A stretch of DNA of 64,000 nucleotides from an uncultured beta proteobacterium (lineage in GTDB: Bacteria > Pseudomonadota > Gammaproteobacteria > Burkholderiales > Burkholderiaceae_C). Below the pieces are notes generated by a model, which saw only the letters and a list, made by a program, of their open reading frames with translations, ran no database searches and was not told the DNA's origin. The stretch lies in contig CAISLN010000063.1 in NCBI GenBank assembly GCA_903886275.1, positions 1-64,000 on the forward strand. Direction: 5' to 3'. A program made the translations under genes and the position numbers. Below, one piece after another: positions 1 to 9,713 of the stretch (positions are counted from its first letter, which is position 1; the number at the start of each line of letters is the position of its first letter).

Positions 1-2865
1 TCCGTCCGAGACCGGCCCACAAACCTCTGGATGCATGCGGTAGGTGAGGCCCAAAAAGATGCCTTTGTTGGGCGGTACGGTCGCATGACCTTGCATCAGG
101 TAGTCCAGCACCGACAAGCCGCTGTCGCCGGGATGAACGCCCTGGGTGGGTTGCGGGAGTTGCATCTGGTCACCCAGCAAAACGATGTTGCGCGCGCCGC
201 AGCCCGCAGCGACCACATCGGCCAGTGAGACCTGGCTGGCCTCATCGACAAATAGATAGTCCCATTTTTTCTCCTGCTCATATCTACAGAACAGCCAAGC
301 CGTGCCACCCACAAGTTTGTGGTGGGCAGAGTCCACGTCTCTGCTATCGATAACTTGAACGCCTTCGGGCAGACCGTCTGCAGGTTGAACGACTGTCGCT
401 TGAACTTGGGTACCGCAAGCCAATGCGACTCTGTGCGCTGCCACCAGCAGATGATTGATGACGGCATGGCTATTGGATGTGATGCCGACGGATTTGCCGT
501 CTGCCAGCAAGGCAGCGATCACTTGGGCGGCCAGGGTTGTCTTGCCGGTGCCCGGAGGCCCCTGAATGACGAGATAGCTGCTGTCCATTTGGCGGACCGC
601 CGCAGTCACCGCCTCCGGTGTGACCTCGCTGACAAGGTCAGAGCCGGCTGGCATTTGCAGTAAACGCGGGGAAGTGCGGAACAACAAATCCAACAGCGCC
701 GCCGTACTGGCATCCCCCTTTGTCAATTGGTGGATGAAGCGATAGATGGCTTCCAGCTTTGGTGCGTGTTCAATTTTCTCGGACGCACACAGCGTGATTA
801 CTGGCGGGGGTGCAGGCCGATTGGCAGCTCGCGTAAAGGTGACCAGACCGGCGTCTGCATCATATTGAAAGTTGGATGCAGGCAACTCATCGGTCAGGCA
901 GGCGACGCTGGCCTTGCTATACAGCTTTGTCTCCTGGTCCGGCACAAGGTATTGGTAACGGACACTTCTGTTCACCGGCTCTGCGTGTCCTGTGAATTCA
1001 AGCAGCGCCAGGCAGTCCTGGTCGTCGAGCAGGTCCGCCTCGTCAGCCTGTTCCCGCTGGTATTTGAGCCACAGTTTGGGCAGGTCGCAACGCCAATAGA
1101 AGCCAAGCAAGTGACCCAGCAAATCTGCCACTGCCAAGCTAGATGCCTTCTTCGCCAGTGACGGCACCTCAACCCACTGACTCAGTGCCTGCCGCGCAAG
1201 TGCCTCTCTGGCCTCGCGCTCGGCACGGTTTACACTGCGCTGGGCCTCTTCTTCAGCATCAGGTCGCGCGGCCACAAAGCGCTTCGCCTGCGGCGGACGT
1301 ATGTTTTCGAGCCACAGGTGCAATAGCCGGGTTGACTCCACATCATCAAAGTTATATCGCTCGATATCGTCTAGTAACTTGCTTTTGGTAGCGTCATCCT
1401 CCGCCACGCGGTAGGCCTCATACTGAACGATGCTGTCGCCTGCATTGGCTACTTCGCCCTCGCGCTTTCCCCGGTAGTAAGCCTCCACTTTCTTAATTGA
1501 ATAGCTAGGCAGAGCCAACTGCAAGCCGCTCACTACCACGCGGTAGAGATCAACCAGACGCCCTTCGCGCAACAGCCTGTCGCGCTGCTCGGTGCGCGTG
1601 TTGTGAACGCCAGACAGCTTCTGGATGGCCGTCTTTTCATAGGGGGCGTAGTGATAGATATGGGCCGCTGGATAGGTGACAAGCCTGGCCTCTACAAAGT
1701 CCATGAAGGCTTCAAACGCAATCTTCTCTTCGTCCCGGTTGTGTGCCCAGAAAGCCTGAAATTTGAATTTGGTGGGGTCGCCACCTTCCAGATAGCCAAG
1801 GCCAAACAGATATTCCAGTCCGCCTACCACATGCGGGAAGCCTTCCATATCGAAGTACATATCGCCGGGGTCGGGCTCGGGCAGTAGCGCAAAGCCGGTT
1901 GGCTTTGGTATGGCGCCGGCGCGTGGAATGGGCGACAAATAGGCAATGCGCAGCTGCCCTTGGGCGTCGGTAGGATGCCGTTGAAGTTGGGCCTGCTGCT
2001 GGAGCTTGGCAAAGCTGCCCATTCCTTCAACCGCCTTTGTGCTACCAGCCAATGCCGCCATGGTCGTGATGCCAGCGGCCTCCAGCTTGGCAACCTGGTT
2101 GCCACGGATATTGGCCACCTGAGAGAGATGATCGACCTGCTCCCAGTGCGCGCTGCAGTGATCTTTCCAGCCGCACAGCGCGCAGCTGCCGACTGGCAAC
2201 GGGGCTGTTGCCGCAGGGGCAGACACAAAGCCCAGAAAGTTTGCCTTGGCCAAACGCACATAGTGGATGTAGTCCTGCGTTCTGAGCCTTGCCACGTTCG
2301 GCGCGCCTGGTGCAAGCCCATGCTTTTGCCGACCCCGTTCGTCGAGTGCGCCCAACACCACATGCAGGTGCTCAGGCAAAACGCCCTGTTCGGCCGCCAC
2401 CAGATCGGCGTAAAGACACAACTGAACCATGAACTTGGCCCGGTTGGATTGGGCAAGCTTGGTATCCGCCACCTCATAGTGATAGTCGCCAAGCTTCGAT
2501 TGCCCTGGTACGCGCAGCAAAAAGTCTGCATATCCAAGAAACGGCTTGTGCAGCAAGGCGGCCTGAAAAATAACTTCTGCACCGGCTTGCATCGCCGCTT
2601 GGGTGGCCTTGATTTGAGAAGGCAAGTCCTGCTTTTCCTTGTCGATTTCTACAACCTTCAGCCCGGACGCTTTGAGTTCTGCCAGATAGGCAAGCTCGTG
2701 GCGGTTGCCGTAGTCTTGCACCAGTTGTGCAGCAGCATCCATTGCTGCGCGCGGCTCATCCCAGCCACTCAGTTTTTTCAGATCGAGTGTCGTGCGATGC
2801 CTGCAGCCCAAGAACGCCACCAGATCGGATGCGGAATAAAGTGTATTTCCCCCTACTGTCTGCAT
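1..2865 (-). CDS. RecB-like nuclease fused to SF1 DNA/RNA helicase (TM0106-like), truncated by window edge
   Basis: The reading frame is open for 955 codons from an ATG at 2865 to base 1, so the C-terminus lies outside the window. GGAGAAG just upstream supports this start. The N-terminus is a RecB/Cas4-type nuclease: Asp114, the EVADTKLA motif (D134, K136) and QLCLY (Q148, Y152). C21 plus C228-x2-C231-x5-C237 fit a 4Fe-4S cluster as in Cas4/AddB. A middle RNase H-like segment contains DMYFDMEG. The C-terminal half is an Upf1/Dna2-like SF1 helicase: Walker A GPPGTGKT (K775), motif II VDEAS, motif III LLGDQMQLPQP and motif IV LTYRMHP at the edge. The predicted role is ATP-dependent nucleic-acid processing. 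It is the distal gene of a leftward cluster containing WYL, AAA and propeller-like genes, which hints at defence or repair. The family call is firm; the biological role is not. Confidence 0.85.
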   Translation of the reverse strand, partial: MQTVGGNTLYSASDLVAFLGCRHRTTLDLKKLSGWDEPRAAMDAAAQLVQDYGNRHELAYLAELKASGLKVVEIDKEKQDLPSQIKATQAAMQAGAEVIFQAALLHKPFLGYADFLLRVPGQSKLGDYHYEVADTKLAQSNRAKFMVQLCLYADLVAAEQGVLPEHLHVVLGALDERGRQKHGLAPGAPNVARLRTQDYIHYVRLAKANFLGFVSAPAATAPLPVGSCALCGWKDHCSAHWEQVDHLSQVANIRGNQVAKLEAAGITTMAALAGSTKAVEGMGSFAKLQQQAQLQRHPTDAQGQLRIAYLSPIPRAGAIPKPTGFALLPEPDPGDMYFDMEGFPHVVGGLEYLFGLGYLEGGDPTKFKFQAFWAHNRDEEKIAFEAFMDFVEARLVTYPAAHIYHYAPYEKTAIQKLSGVHNTRTEQRDRLLREGRLVDLYRVVVSGLQLALPSYSIKKVEAYYRGKREGEVANAGDSIVQYEAYRVAEDDATKSKLLDDIERYNFDDVESTRLLHLWLENIRPPQAKRFVAARPDAEEEAQRSVNRAEREAREALARQALSQWVEVPSLAKKASSLAVADLLGHLLGFYWRCDLPKLWLKYQREQADEADLLDDQDCLALLEFTGHAEPVNRSVRYQYLVPDQETKLYSKASVACLTDELPASNFQYDADAGLVTFTRAANRPAPPPVITLCASEKIEHAPKLEAIYRFIHQLTKGDASTAALLDLLFRTSPRLLQMPAGSDLVSEVTPEAVTAAVRQMDSSYLVIQGPPGTGKTTLAAQVIAALLADGKSVGITSNSHAVINHLLVAAHRVALACGTQVQATVVQPADGLPEGVQVIDSRDVDSAHHKLVGGTAWLFCRYEQEKKWDYLFVDEASQVSLADVVAAGCGARNIVLLGDQMQLPQPTQGVHPGDSGLSVLDYLMQGHATVPPNKGIFLGLTYRMHPEVCGPVSDG

Positions 2866-3038
2866 GTCTGCTTCTCCGTCACATGGATTTGAATACTTTT
2901 AATTTTCGGACAGAGGTGGCCTGTTTGGCCCCAACTGCACTCAGACAAGAGAGCTATCATGCTCCTCAATTGTGAGCTTTTGAATACTATTTTTCTGAAA
3001 TAGCTGGCTGCGATAGCTCCGCACTACCAGGTCTTCTT

Positions 3039-3737
3039 CTAAAAAGTCTTCAGCTGCTTGTGCGTAAAAACCACCTCTGTATAGCAAGCCGCAACGACAT
3101 GTGGAAGCGGGTACATGATGTGCAGTCCATCCTTGCCAAGAACCACATTGGTTTCGCCCAGTACAGAGCTCCCCGCTTCGGTCAGTATCGCTCTGCAGTC
3201 CTGTGCAATCCGGGATTTTTTATTTGCCAGCATTGCGTGCTTCAGCATGTCCTGCGCGGCGGGATTGAGCACATAGCCATGTTCGAGCTTTGTTGCGATT
3301 GCGAACATTTGGAACGGATTCAATCGCTGCCCGGACCGGGGATCGAACATCAGGCCACTGTGCGAGTCACTCGGGTAGGGTCCGCCACAGTAGATAGTGG
3401 AATCCACTTTTACAGAAAAGATCGTTGGCGTATCCAGCAAGACCTTGTAGTGGATGTCATAGAGTCCCTTGAAATAGGGCACCTCACGGGCCTCAGCCAT
3501 GAATTTATCGCATTGCCGAGCCTCCACCTTTTGCTCGCGGTCCAAGGCCGCAAGCGTCACCTCCAACGCGCGGGTTCGGTGAATCTGTGCCGGGCGCGGT
3601 ATTTTATGGATACCGCTGATGGGTGCTGCGGCAAGTGAGGCGCTGCTCAGGATGGATAGCAGTGCCATCAGGTACGCCGACTTGCAGTGTAGGAATCCAG
3701 GCGATCTGGTGCCTGTCAATGGGGATTTATTGGTCAT
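3039..3737 (-). CDS. Exported DUF3298-like protein
   Basis: A 232-residue protein with an N-terminal export signal (hydrophobic AYLMALLSILSSASLAAA, about residues 22-39, then a likely cleavage site). The mature part carries a segment of the RsiV/DUF3298 kind, with a YCGGPYPS turn followed by FDPRSGQRLNP, where family members usually have a GGAH-type motif followed by a strand and a T/SGK/RxL turn. Four cysteines remain in the mature part, so disulfides are possible. No catalytic residues can be assigned. It lies between the RecB-helicase and the double-AAA ATPase on the same strand. The start codon is preceded by ATTATTTTTAGCC, with no clear Shine-Dalgarno, and then by a long GA/CT microsatellite, so expression may depend on that tract. 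Placement in DUF3298 is by eye and moderate. Confidence 0.65.
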   Translation of the reverse strand: MTNKSPLTGTRSPGFLHCKSAYLMALLSILSSASLAAAPISGIHKIPRPAQIHRTRALEVTLAALDREQKVEARQCDKFMAEAREVPYFKGLYDIHYKVLLDTPTIFSVKVDSTIYCGGPYPSDSHSGLMFDPRSGQRLNPFQMFAIATKLEHGYVLNPAAQDMLKHAMLANKKSRIAQDCRAILTEAGSSVLGETNVVLGKDGLHIMYPLPHVVAACYTEVVFTHKQLKTF

Positions 3738-3747
3738 GGCTAAAAAT

Positions 3748-3795
<48 letters not shown>

Positions 3796-3822
3796 CAGGA
3801 TCATGGGTTTAGTGGGCTGTTA

Positions 3823-6090
3823 TCAAAGGAACCCAGCGCGTTGCTTGGCATGGGGTTCCCGCATGGCGTGTTCGCGTTCGAGTTCGCTGATCCAGGTGCT
3901 CACGTCGAAGTGCTCGTTCAAAACCGACTCTTGCCGGCGAATGGTTGCGAAGTCACCCGGCGCGAGTTGATCCAGCTTTGCGAGTCGCTGTGCAATGTCT
4001 GTTTGAACTTCTGCAATGGGATTGCCCATGGCGAAGCGGGCAAACATTCGGGTGCGCTTCGGGAAGTCCAGGGGCAAAAACCGGATCTTGAAGGTAAAGC
4101 GCCGCAAAGCGGCCGCATCAATGTCTTCCATCAAATTGGTCGCGCAGATGAAAACGCCCTTGTAGGACTCCATTTGCTGCAGCATTTCATTGACCTGGGT
4201 GACTTCCCAGGAAGCCCTTGCCAGCCTTCTGTCCCGCAAGAAGCTGTCACCTTCGTCCAGCAAAAGCACCGCGTTTTCGTCCTCGCCCTGGCGAAACATG
4301 GCCGCGATGGCTTTTTCCGTCTCGCCTATCCATTTCGAACTCAGTTCACTGACCCGCTTGGCCAGCAAGGGACGATTCAGGGTTTGCGAAATATGCCTGG
4401 CCAGTGATGTCTTTCCCGTGCCGGGGACACCGTGAAAAGCCAGCGTTGCGCCCTGCGTATGCTGTAGCGCAAGCAATATTTTTGGCAAGGGCGCACTGGC
4501 TTCGAGGCAAAGGGCATTGATATCCCAGCCCACAGATTCCTCGTAACTTGGAACACGGAACTCGCCCATGGCGCGCTGTCTGGCACGCAGGGCCGAATGG
4601 AGTGGGCCTTCGGGGGAATCGGTGGCGCCATCACAGCAGAGCTTGGCAAATTTTGCCGCCATGCGAATTTGTGCTGGCGAGTTGGATGTACCGTTGGCGA
4701 TGCTGTATAGAAGTCCCGCGTCCGGGCCTACCGGCTCCAGCAGCTTCTCAACCATCCGCATCCGTGCATGGGCCCGTGGTGCCTTCAGTTCGAGGTGGTA
4801 TACAAAGCGGTTCAATACCGACGCACTCAAACCTTGCGTGGTGTTGCCTATCCAAATAGTGGGGATTCGCACCCGTTCTAGCGCCTCGATCAGCAATTGC
4901 AGGTCATCTAAGGCAACTTCCTCAAGGTGCTCAACAACCAATGCGGATGGGCCGTGGGTCTTGAGCAGTGCCTCGGCCCTGTAGATGTTTCTGATGCGCT
5001 CGTCGAAATCAATAGTGGCTAGACCTGAGCGTACGAGGTTCTGGACTTGGAAGCCCTTCAGCCCCGCCTCTTGGAGCAATAGTTTGGCCAGCTCTGTTTT
5101 CCCAGAACCACTGGGGCCGTGAATCAGAATGTGAACCCCGCCTTCTGACGCTTCATGCGCCTTTCCAAGGCAATGAACCGTCCAAGCGATCTCCTGTTGC
5201 AGCTGCGAAAAATCACCTGGGTCGAGCGTTGCGCCAGCCAGCGGGACCAGCATGCGTTCGCGCAGTTCCTCTAGGGAGTCAGCCTTCGAATGGAAAAATT
5301 GGTTTCCAACCGCTCCGAGCTGAACCAGCTCATCCTGGCTGCTGGGCAATAGCTTCAGCTGCACCAGGCCGCTCTTGACCAGCGTCGCACCAGGAGCCAG
5401 CGCCGCTTGAAGTTCTCTAATGGTGCTGCAGGTCATGGCGGCCAGTATGTCCCACATTGCCTGCGAACTAGGACTGGATAAGTGCCGGAGAAAGTAATTG
5501 AAGTCCAACCGGGTGCCCGACAGGGCTGCCACCTCCAGAATCCTCAGCTCTGTGCGGTCCAGCGCATAGAGCTTGCGGACATATTCCAGGTTCTCCGGCT
5601 GCCCCTTTGTAGCGAGCTCTGGCAGCTCTAGCGCGGCAAGGGACAGCTCCAACACGCGCCGCATGATTGCGGGCTGCTGATACCAATGCATGAGGGCCTG
5701 GTCGCGGCAGACGTTCTGCGCTGCTCCATGCCCCTGGGCACACAGGTCCAACAGAGTCGGCAAGTCGCAGCGTGGGGGCACAGGGTCCCCGGGGTAACAG
5801 CGGTAAATCTCTGCCCAGATTGCATTGCGCATCACCGCTGGCCAGAATATCCCACAGGTAATCAAGCAAAAGATCCTGTGGTCTTCCTTGATGACCTGTC
5901 CCAAAATGAAATCGGAGCTAAGGCAAGCGCGAATCGCCAGACGCAGAGCCGCAATGCTCACTATTTTTGACTGGGCAAAGTGGGATAGAAGTTGTTCTGA
6001 CTCGTTCACTATGGCCTCGATGGGTAAGTTCTGAATGATGCGAGCGTAAGCACGCGTAGCGACAATAGGTATCGCTAGGAATAAATCCAT
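3823..6090 (-). CDS. Tandem AAA+ ATPase, first module degenerate
   Basis: A 755-residue protein with two AAA+ modules after a helical N-terminal region of about 300 residues with no recognised domain. Module 1 has Walker A GPSGSGKT (325-332), but its Walker B position reads ALVVEHLEE without the expected Asp-Glu pair, suggesting nucleotide binding without hydrolysis. Module 2 is canonical: Walker A GVPGTGKT (554-561), Walker B LLLDE (609-613), sensor-1 Asn at 652 and an arginine-finger-like ALRRF (661-665). The SSKWIGETEK segment resembles the substrate-pore region of classic AAA unfoldases (katanin/Vps4/FtsH-like). It probably works as a ring-forming remodeller. It sits downstream of the WYL-regulator gene (88-bp gap) and upstream of the exported protein and nuclease-helicase genes. 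The partner and substrate cannot be told from sequence. Confidence 0.85.
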   Translation of the reverse strand: MDLFLAIPIVATRAYARIIQNLPIEAIVNESEQLLSHFAQSKIVSIAALRLAIRACLSSDFILGQVIKEDHRIFCLITCGIFWPAVMRNAIWAEIYRCYPGDPVPPRCDLPTLLDLCAQGHGAAQNVCRDQALMHWYQQPAIMRRVLELSLAALELPELATKGQPENLEYVRKLYALDRTELRILEVAALSGTRLDFNYFLRHLSSPSSQAMWDILAAMTCSTIRELQAALAPGATLVKSGLVQLKLLPSSQDELVQLGAVGNQFFHSKADSLEELRERMLVPLAGATLDPGDFSQLQQEIAWTVHCLGKAHEASEGGVHILIHGPSGSGKTELAKLLLQEAGLKGFQVQNLVRSGLATIDFDERIRNIYRAEALLKTHGPSALVVEHLEEVALDDLQLLIEALERVRIPTIWIGNTTQGLSASVLNRFVYHLELKAPRAHARMRMVEKLLEPVGPDAGLLYSIANGTSNSPAQIRMAAKFAKLCCDGATDSPEGPLHSALRARQRAMGEFRVPSYEESVGWDINALCLEASAPLPKILLALQHTQGATLAFHGVPGTGKTSLARHISQTLNRPLLAKRVSELSSKWIGETEKAIAAMFRQGEDENAVLLLDEGDSFLRDRRLARASWEVTQVNEMLQQMESYKGVFICATNLMEDIDAAALRRFTFKIRFLPLDFPKRTRMFARFAMGNPIAEVQTDIAQRLAKLDQLAPGDFATIRRQESVLNEHFDVSTWISELEREHAMREPHAKQRAGFL

Positions 6091-6178
6091 TGCGATCTAT
6101 TGGATGCAGCTTTGCGAGCAGATTGAGCCCAGCGCCCTTCGCTCAGCCGCCGCCCCGATCCGCGTTCCCAGCGACCGA

Positions 6179-7285
6179 TCAGGTACTTGCGGCCGTGGCA
6201 GGTGAAATGTCTTTTCGATAGTGTGCAGCGGCGGCCAGCAGATGCTCGCCAACGAACTTGCGCAGGCTGGGCGGGCTGACGACCTCGACCCAACCGGCAT
6301 GGCTCCAAAGAAACGGAGGCAACTGCACAGTGTACGGAACGGTTACCTTCAGGGTATGGCGTCCGTCGCCATCCGGCTCTTCAGAAATTACCTGAACGGA
6401 ACCGTTCACGCCGCAAATTGGCCGCTCGTTAAAGTGAAACAAGGCTTCCTTGCTGACTTTGAGCACCATCTCTATCGGGCTTTCCTCTTCTTGCTTGACG
6501 TGCGCCAACTGGTGCTGGCTCTCAATGTACTGGTCGAGCTGGATATCGGGGCGCGCGAAGGTTCGCAATCCAACTTCAGTCGCCGACTTCACGCGGTGCA
6601 AGGGAATGTGGGTCGGCACATCGCTGAAGCCCTTGCAGTTGATCATATAAAGGGTCCCGTCTTTGGCCACCAAACCCAGCACGGCCCGCTCGGTGCCAGC
6701 CGGACCGTCAGCAACGGGCACTCCTTGTCGGGTTTTGTAGGTCAGCGCCACCTTGTGCCCGCTTTCAATAGCCGAGAGAACAGCAGCCAGCACATTGGAA
6801 TCGATGGTCGCGTGTTTGCGGGCGATGCCATCGGGAACAATCCGTACGCACGACTTCAAAGCTTCTTCACCCTTGTTCAAAAGCGCATGGAGTGCGGCAT
6901 CGTCCACGTTATTTGCGTCATAGGCCTGTCCCAAACCCTGCATGACGTTCTTGGACCAAAGCAGGTTCAAAGCGATCTTGCTGTCCATGAAATACTTCAG
7001 CAGCTGGTTTTCCAGCAAATAATATTTGTCGTAGCGTGGAGAGGGGTCCGTCGCCTCCTTACCGGCAACCGCTTGGGGCGTTTTGTAGTATACGGTTCCC
7101 AAAATTCCCAGTTCCTGCAAATCCTCAATCTGTTTACGAATGTGCTTGTTTTTCGAAGCGTCACCCAGCGCAACATGGTTCGATGGATCCAAATAGTATT
7201 TGTCGCGGATCTTGGTGCTTGCAAGGGCTTGATCCATCGACTTTGGAAGAATCTTGATCATCTTGATCAGCGTATCGACTTTCAT
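6179..7285 (-). CDS. WYL-domain transcriptional regulator
   Basis: A 368-residue protein. Residues about 20-70 look like a winged helix (the segment ending in HIRKQIEDLQELGIL resembles the recognition region of DeoR/WYL regulators). Residues about 175-255 form a WYL domain: VALTYKTRQG, then GTLYMINC and IPLHRVKSA, the usual Sm-like fold with the conserved central motif and basic HR pair. The rest fits a WCX-type C-terminal extension. WYL proteins commonly sense nucleotides or nucleic acid and often regulate defence loci. The ATG at 7285 has AAGGGA seven bases upstream. It lies between the propeller-like gene and the AAA ATPase gene on the same strand, so it is a good candidate regulator of this cluster. 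Confidence 0.85.
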   Translation of the reverse strand: MKVDTLIKMIKILPKSMDQALASTKIRDKYYLDPSNHVALGDASKNKHIRKQIEDLQELGILGTVYYKTPQAVAGKEATDPSPRYDKYYLLENQLLKYFMDSKIALNLLWSKNVMQGLGQAYDANNVDDAALHALLNKGEEALKSCVRIVPDGIARKHATIDSNVLAAVLSAIESGHKVALTYKTRQGVPVADGPAGTERAVLGLVAKDGTLYMINCKGFSDVPTHIPLHRVKSATEVGLRTFARPDIQLDQYIESQHQLAHVKQEEESPIEMVLKVSKEALFHFNERPICGVNGSVQVISEEPDGDGRHTLKVTVPYTVQLPPFLWSHAGWVEVVSPPSLRKFVGEHLLAAAAHYRKDISPATAAST

Positions 7286-7348
7286 ATGGCGTCCCTTTTG
7301 TTGGATAACTTGTTCTACGTTCTGTCTGTCCCTGCTGCATAGGTGCCG

Positions 7349-8515
7349 TCATTCACGGCGCAGCGGCATCCCGGCCTGTGCGTCACGCAGCCTGTCGGCA
7401 GCAATCCATTCGTAGGCGCTGCGCCCATTGCAGTCGGTACCGATGGCGTATAGGCCCGAAACTTCACCGCCTACGCAATACAAGGCATTGACCGCTGTCA
7501 GGGATTGCAGAGCCACCTGGCGAAAGGGATCGGAATATGGATCAGCTCCTTCGCTAGAGCGCGCCTTGGCAGGGATAGGGGCGCTCACAGCCATGCCCTT
7601 GGTGCCCAGTGCCAATACCAAAAAGCTGTCGCAAAACACCATGCCGGTGATGGCCGCCAATACCTTCCCATGCTTGTTTGGGTTGCGGCGCTGCCGCTTG
7701 GACCACTCTTGGAGTGTGGCAGTCACCAGTTGCAGTTCGCTGGGTTCGCCGGATTCACCTTCTACATCGCTGACGAGAAAGTCATCGCCCAACATGAGAT
7801 GGCAATACACATCGTCCACCAAATCCTGTGTGCTCGGCTCCCGAATGCCACCCCAGCAGCCGATCTCTCGCAAATCGTCTTTACCGACGAGGGATAGAAA
7901 GCACGACGTGATGTCGTGGTTGTATCCCTGGGAAAGTAGCGCATAGACCCCCGGGCCCTCAGCTGCGCGCCGTATGGTTTCGTAGGTGGTGTGGCTTGCT
8001 AGCGGGAACTTTTGTACGCCGGCCGCATCCAAAGCAGGCTCCAGCGGATAGACCAAAATCCACTTGGGCTGCAAGATGTTGTCAATCGCCACGAGTTCGC
8101 GACCGCGCACATACAGGGCATCAATCGCTTTGCCCCGCCGCCCCAAACCTGGCGGTAGCGCCACAGGAAGCCAGTCCGGTTGGCGGCCCGGTTGCCGCAA
8201 CCAAAGCGCCTCCCCATGTTCACTATGACCGCCGGCCAACAGCATGCCTCGGTGTACCAGCACGGCATGTGCCATACAGCCTTTGGGCAAGGTCGCAGGT
8301 GGTCTTGCAGGTTCGAACCAGGGCGCGTCGGGAAGCAGACGGTAATGCCCGATTCGCTTGCCTTGTTGGTCCAACACCGCAAATTCACTGCCATCCGTGG
8401 AAAACCACCGCCTGGCGTGACTCGCCCCTGGTGCCAGCGCAAGCGCCACCACCGCGTTGCCGGCAACGCGGCAAAGCCAATCCAAGCCATCCACTGGCAA
8501 AAACGCATACCCCAT
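7349..8515 (-). CDS. Predicted beta-propeller-like protein, function unknown
   Basis: The frame is open from 8632, but the ATG at 8515 (MGYAFLPVDGL) is preferred because the upstream 39 residues look like untranslated leader. This gives 388 residues. The protein is strand-rich, with recurring blocks such as VLDQQGKRIGHYRLLP, VLVHRGMLLAGG and ALYVRGRELVAIDN, spaced like blades of a WD/Kelch-type propeller. There is no signal peptide, transmembrane segment or catalytic motif, so it is probably cytosolic. It is the first gene of the leftward group that includes WYL and AAA genes. AAA proteins paired with beta-propellers occur in some bacterial NTP-dependent conflict systems, which makes the pairing notable. 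The fold call rests on visual periodicity only; I do not recognise the family. Confidence 0.6.
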   Translation of the reverse strand: MGYAFLPVDGLDWLCRVAGNAVVALALAPGASHARRWFSTDGSEFAVLDQQGKRIGHYRLLPDAPWFEPARPPATLPKGCMAHAVLVHRGMLLAGGHSEHGEALWLRQPGRQPDWLPVALPPGLGRRGKAIDALYVRGRELVAIDNILQPKWILVYPLEPALDAAGVQKFPLASHTTYETIRRAAEGPGVYALLSQGYNHDITSCFLSLVGKDDLREIGCWGGIREPSTQDLVDDVYCHLMLGDDFLVSDVEGESGEPSELQLVTATLQEWSKRQRRNPNKHGKVLAAITGMVFCDSFLVLALGTKGMAVSAPIPAKARSSEGADPYSDPFRQVALQSLTAVNALYCVGGEVSGLYAIGTDCNGRSAYEWIAADRLRDAQAGMPLRRE

Positions 8516-8946
8516 AGCCAAACCCCCAGAACTTGTTCTCAAACGAATGCCGACCCAGGGTGCCGCAGCATTCACTGCGCATGGGCTATGGCGGTTTACA
8601 AATTTATAGGAATAGGGGCATTCACACCCCATTGCAGCGTCATCGGCTACGCAATCGACGCGTTATTCAACTATCCAAAGAGTGTCTAGACATCAAGCGA
8701 CAAAACCGATCCTTAGCTGGAGAGCCTTGCCCCATTGCTGCAAGCCAGCGGCCAGTCTGTGAGGATTCCGGGGCATCTTACTCTTGTATTCAATAGCTTT
8801 TGGAGAACCAAGCTGGCGCACACAGCAATAGATACAAGCTTCTACCAAGGCGAATGCTCTGAACACCGGTTTTATCGCTTGCGCAGGTCAAGATAGGCGA
8901 AAGCAAGTCAGAACATGCCCCAATCACCAAAAAAGGAAGGCAACCC
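8516..8946. promoter_or_regulatory. Divergent intergenic region between the propeller-like operon and the membrane/DnaQ-like pair
   Basis: About 430 bp without a credible gene. It must hold the promoters for the leftward propeller-WYL-AAA group and for the rightward 8947-11183 pair. One copy of the dispersed octamer CTATCCAA is at 8671-8678. A good ribosome-binding site (AAGGAAGG) lies just before 8947. I see no convincing -35/-10 pair or strong inverted repeat. Confidence 0.6.
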
Positions 8947-9702
8947 ATGCGCCCGGATATTGAAGGCTACACCCGCTTTAAAAATATGTGGACAGGTCGC
9001 ACCACCTACTACCGTGGCGGCAGTGGAAATCCCAACGCCGATGCCTTGGCAGCGTTGTTCACACTGGATACCGCGAGTGGTCGGCTGGTCTCCATGGTCA
9101 TCCTGACCCCCTTCGTTACGATCTTCTCGGCTCTGTGGGGTTCAGACCTCATGGGCTCTCGGGGTGGCGTCATTTTTGGCGTGCTGGGCCTTGTCGCCGG
9201 CCTGCTGCTCGGCTATGTTCTGGCACAACGCTTCACCCAGTTCTTGGGCCTTGCCATTGTCGGGTCGATTGTTTGGCTTGTGGTGGTCGTAGTCTGGTCT
9301 ATGCTGGTTCAATTCTGGTATGCCGACGATCCCACCTACCCTTCTGCCAAACTGATACGCCAAGATGTCATGGGCGAGGTGCTGAATTGCAACAAGGTTC
9401 AGTCAGATTGGAAGGGCATGCGCCTTTTCGAACTCAACCACGACCGTCTGGATACCCTGCATTACATCTGCCAACAGCCCAACTTGGTGCGGCTGGAACA
9501 GCAGTTGAATGCTGCCTTTGCAGGCTTGGACCAGGTAGACAAGAAGAAACGCGAAGGCGTGCAAAGCACACTCAATACCTTTAGACCTGACCTCTTCCAT
9601 TGCAAGTCGCCAACAGACAAAGAGCGGTGCATTCGGGAGGCGTATGTCTCGTTGTTCGAGATCATCCACACCGCGGATCCGGCCTGGCAAACACACCGAT
9701 AG
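8947..9702 (+). CDS. Three-helix membrane protein of unknown function
   Basis: A 251-residue protein preceded by AAGGAAGG. Three hydrophobic helices can be read: about residues 46-64 (VSMVILTPFVTIFSALWG), 73-95 (a Gly-rich GVLGLVAGLLLGYVL helix) and 98-125 (GLAIVGSIVWLVVVVVWSML). The soluble C-terminal half of about 125 residues is charged and has four cysteines (in LNCNK, HYICQQ, FHCKS and RCIRE). No known domain is recognised. The stop is 11 bp before the start of the DnaQ-like gene, so the two are almost certainly cotranscribed. It diverges from the propeller/WYL/AAA group. A membrane protein paired with a nuclease-like protein is a common theme in conflict systems, but here that is inference. 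Confidence 0.75.
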   Translation: MRPDIEGYTRFKNMWTGRTTYYRGGSGNPNADALAALFTLDTASGRLVSMVILTPFVTIFSALWGSDLMGSRGGVIFGVLGLVAGLLLGYVLAQRFTQFLGLAIVGSIVWLVVVVVWSMLVQFWYADDPTYPSAKLIRQDVMGEVLNCNKVQSDWKGMRLFELNHDRLDTLHYICQQPNLVRLEQQLNAAFAGLDQVDKKKREGVQSTLNTFRPDLFHCKSPTDKERCIREAYVSLFEIIHTADPAWQTHR

Positions 9703-9713
9703 GAACAAGCGAC

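Noticed and set aside
8516-8632. N-terminal extension of the propeller-like gene to 8632
   Set aside because: The added 39 residues look like untranslated leader and the ATG at 8515 starts at the first strand-rich block.
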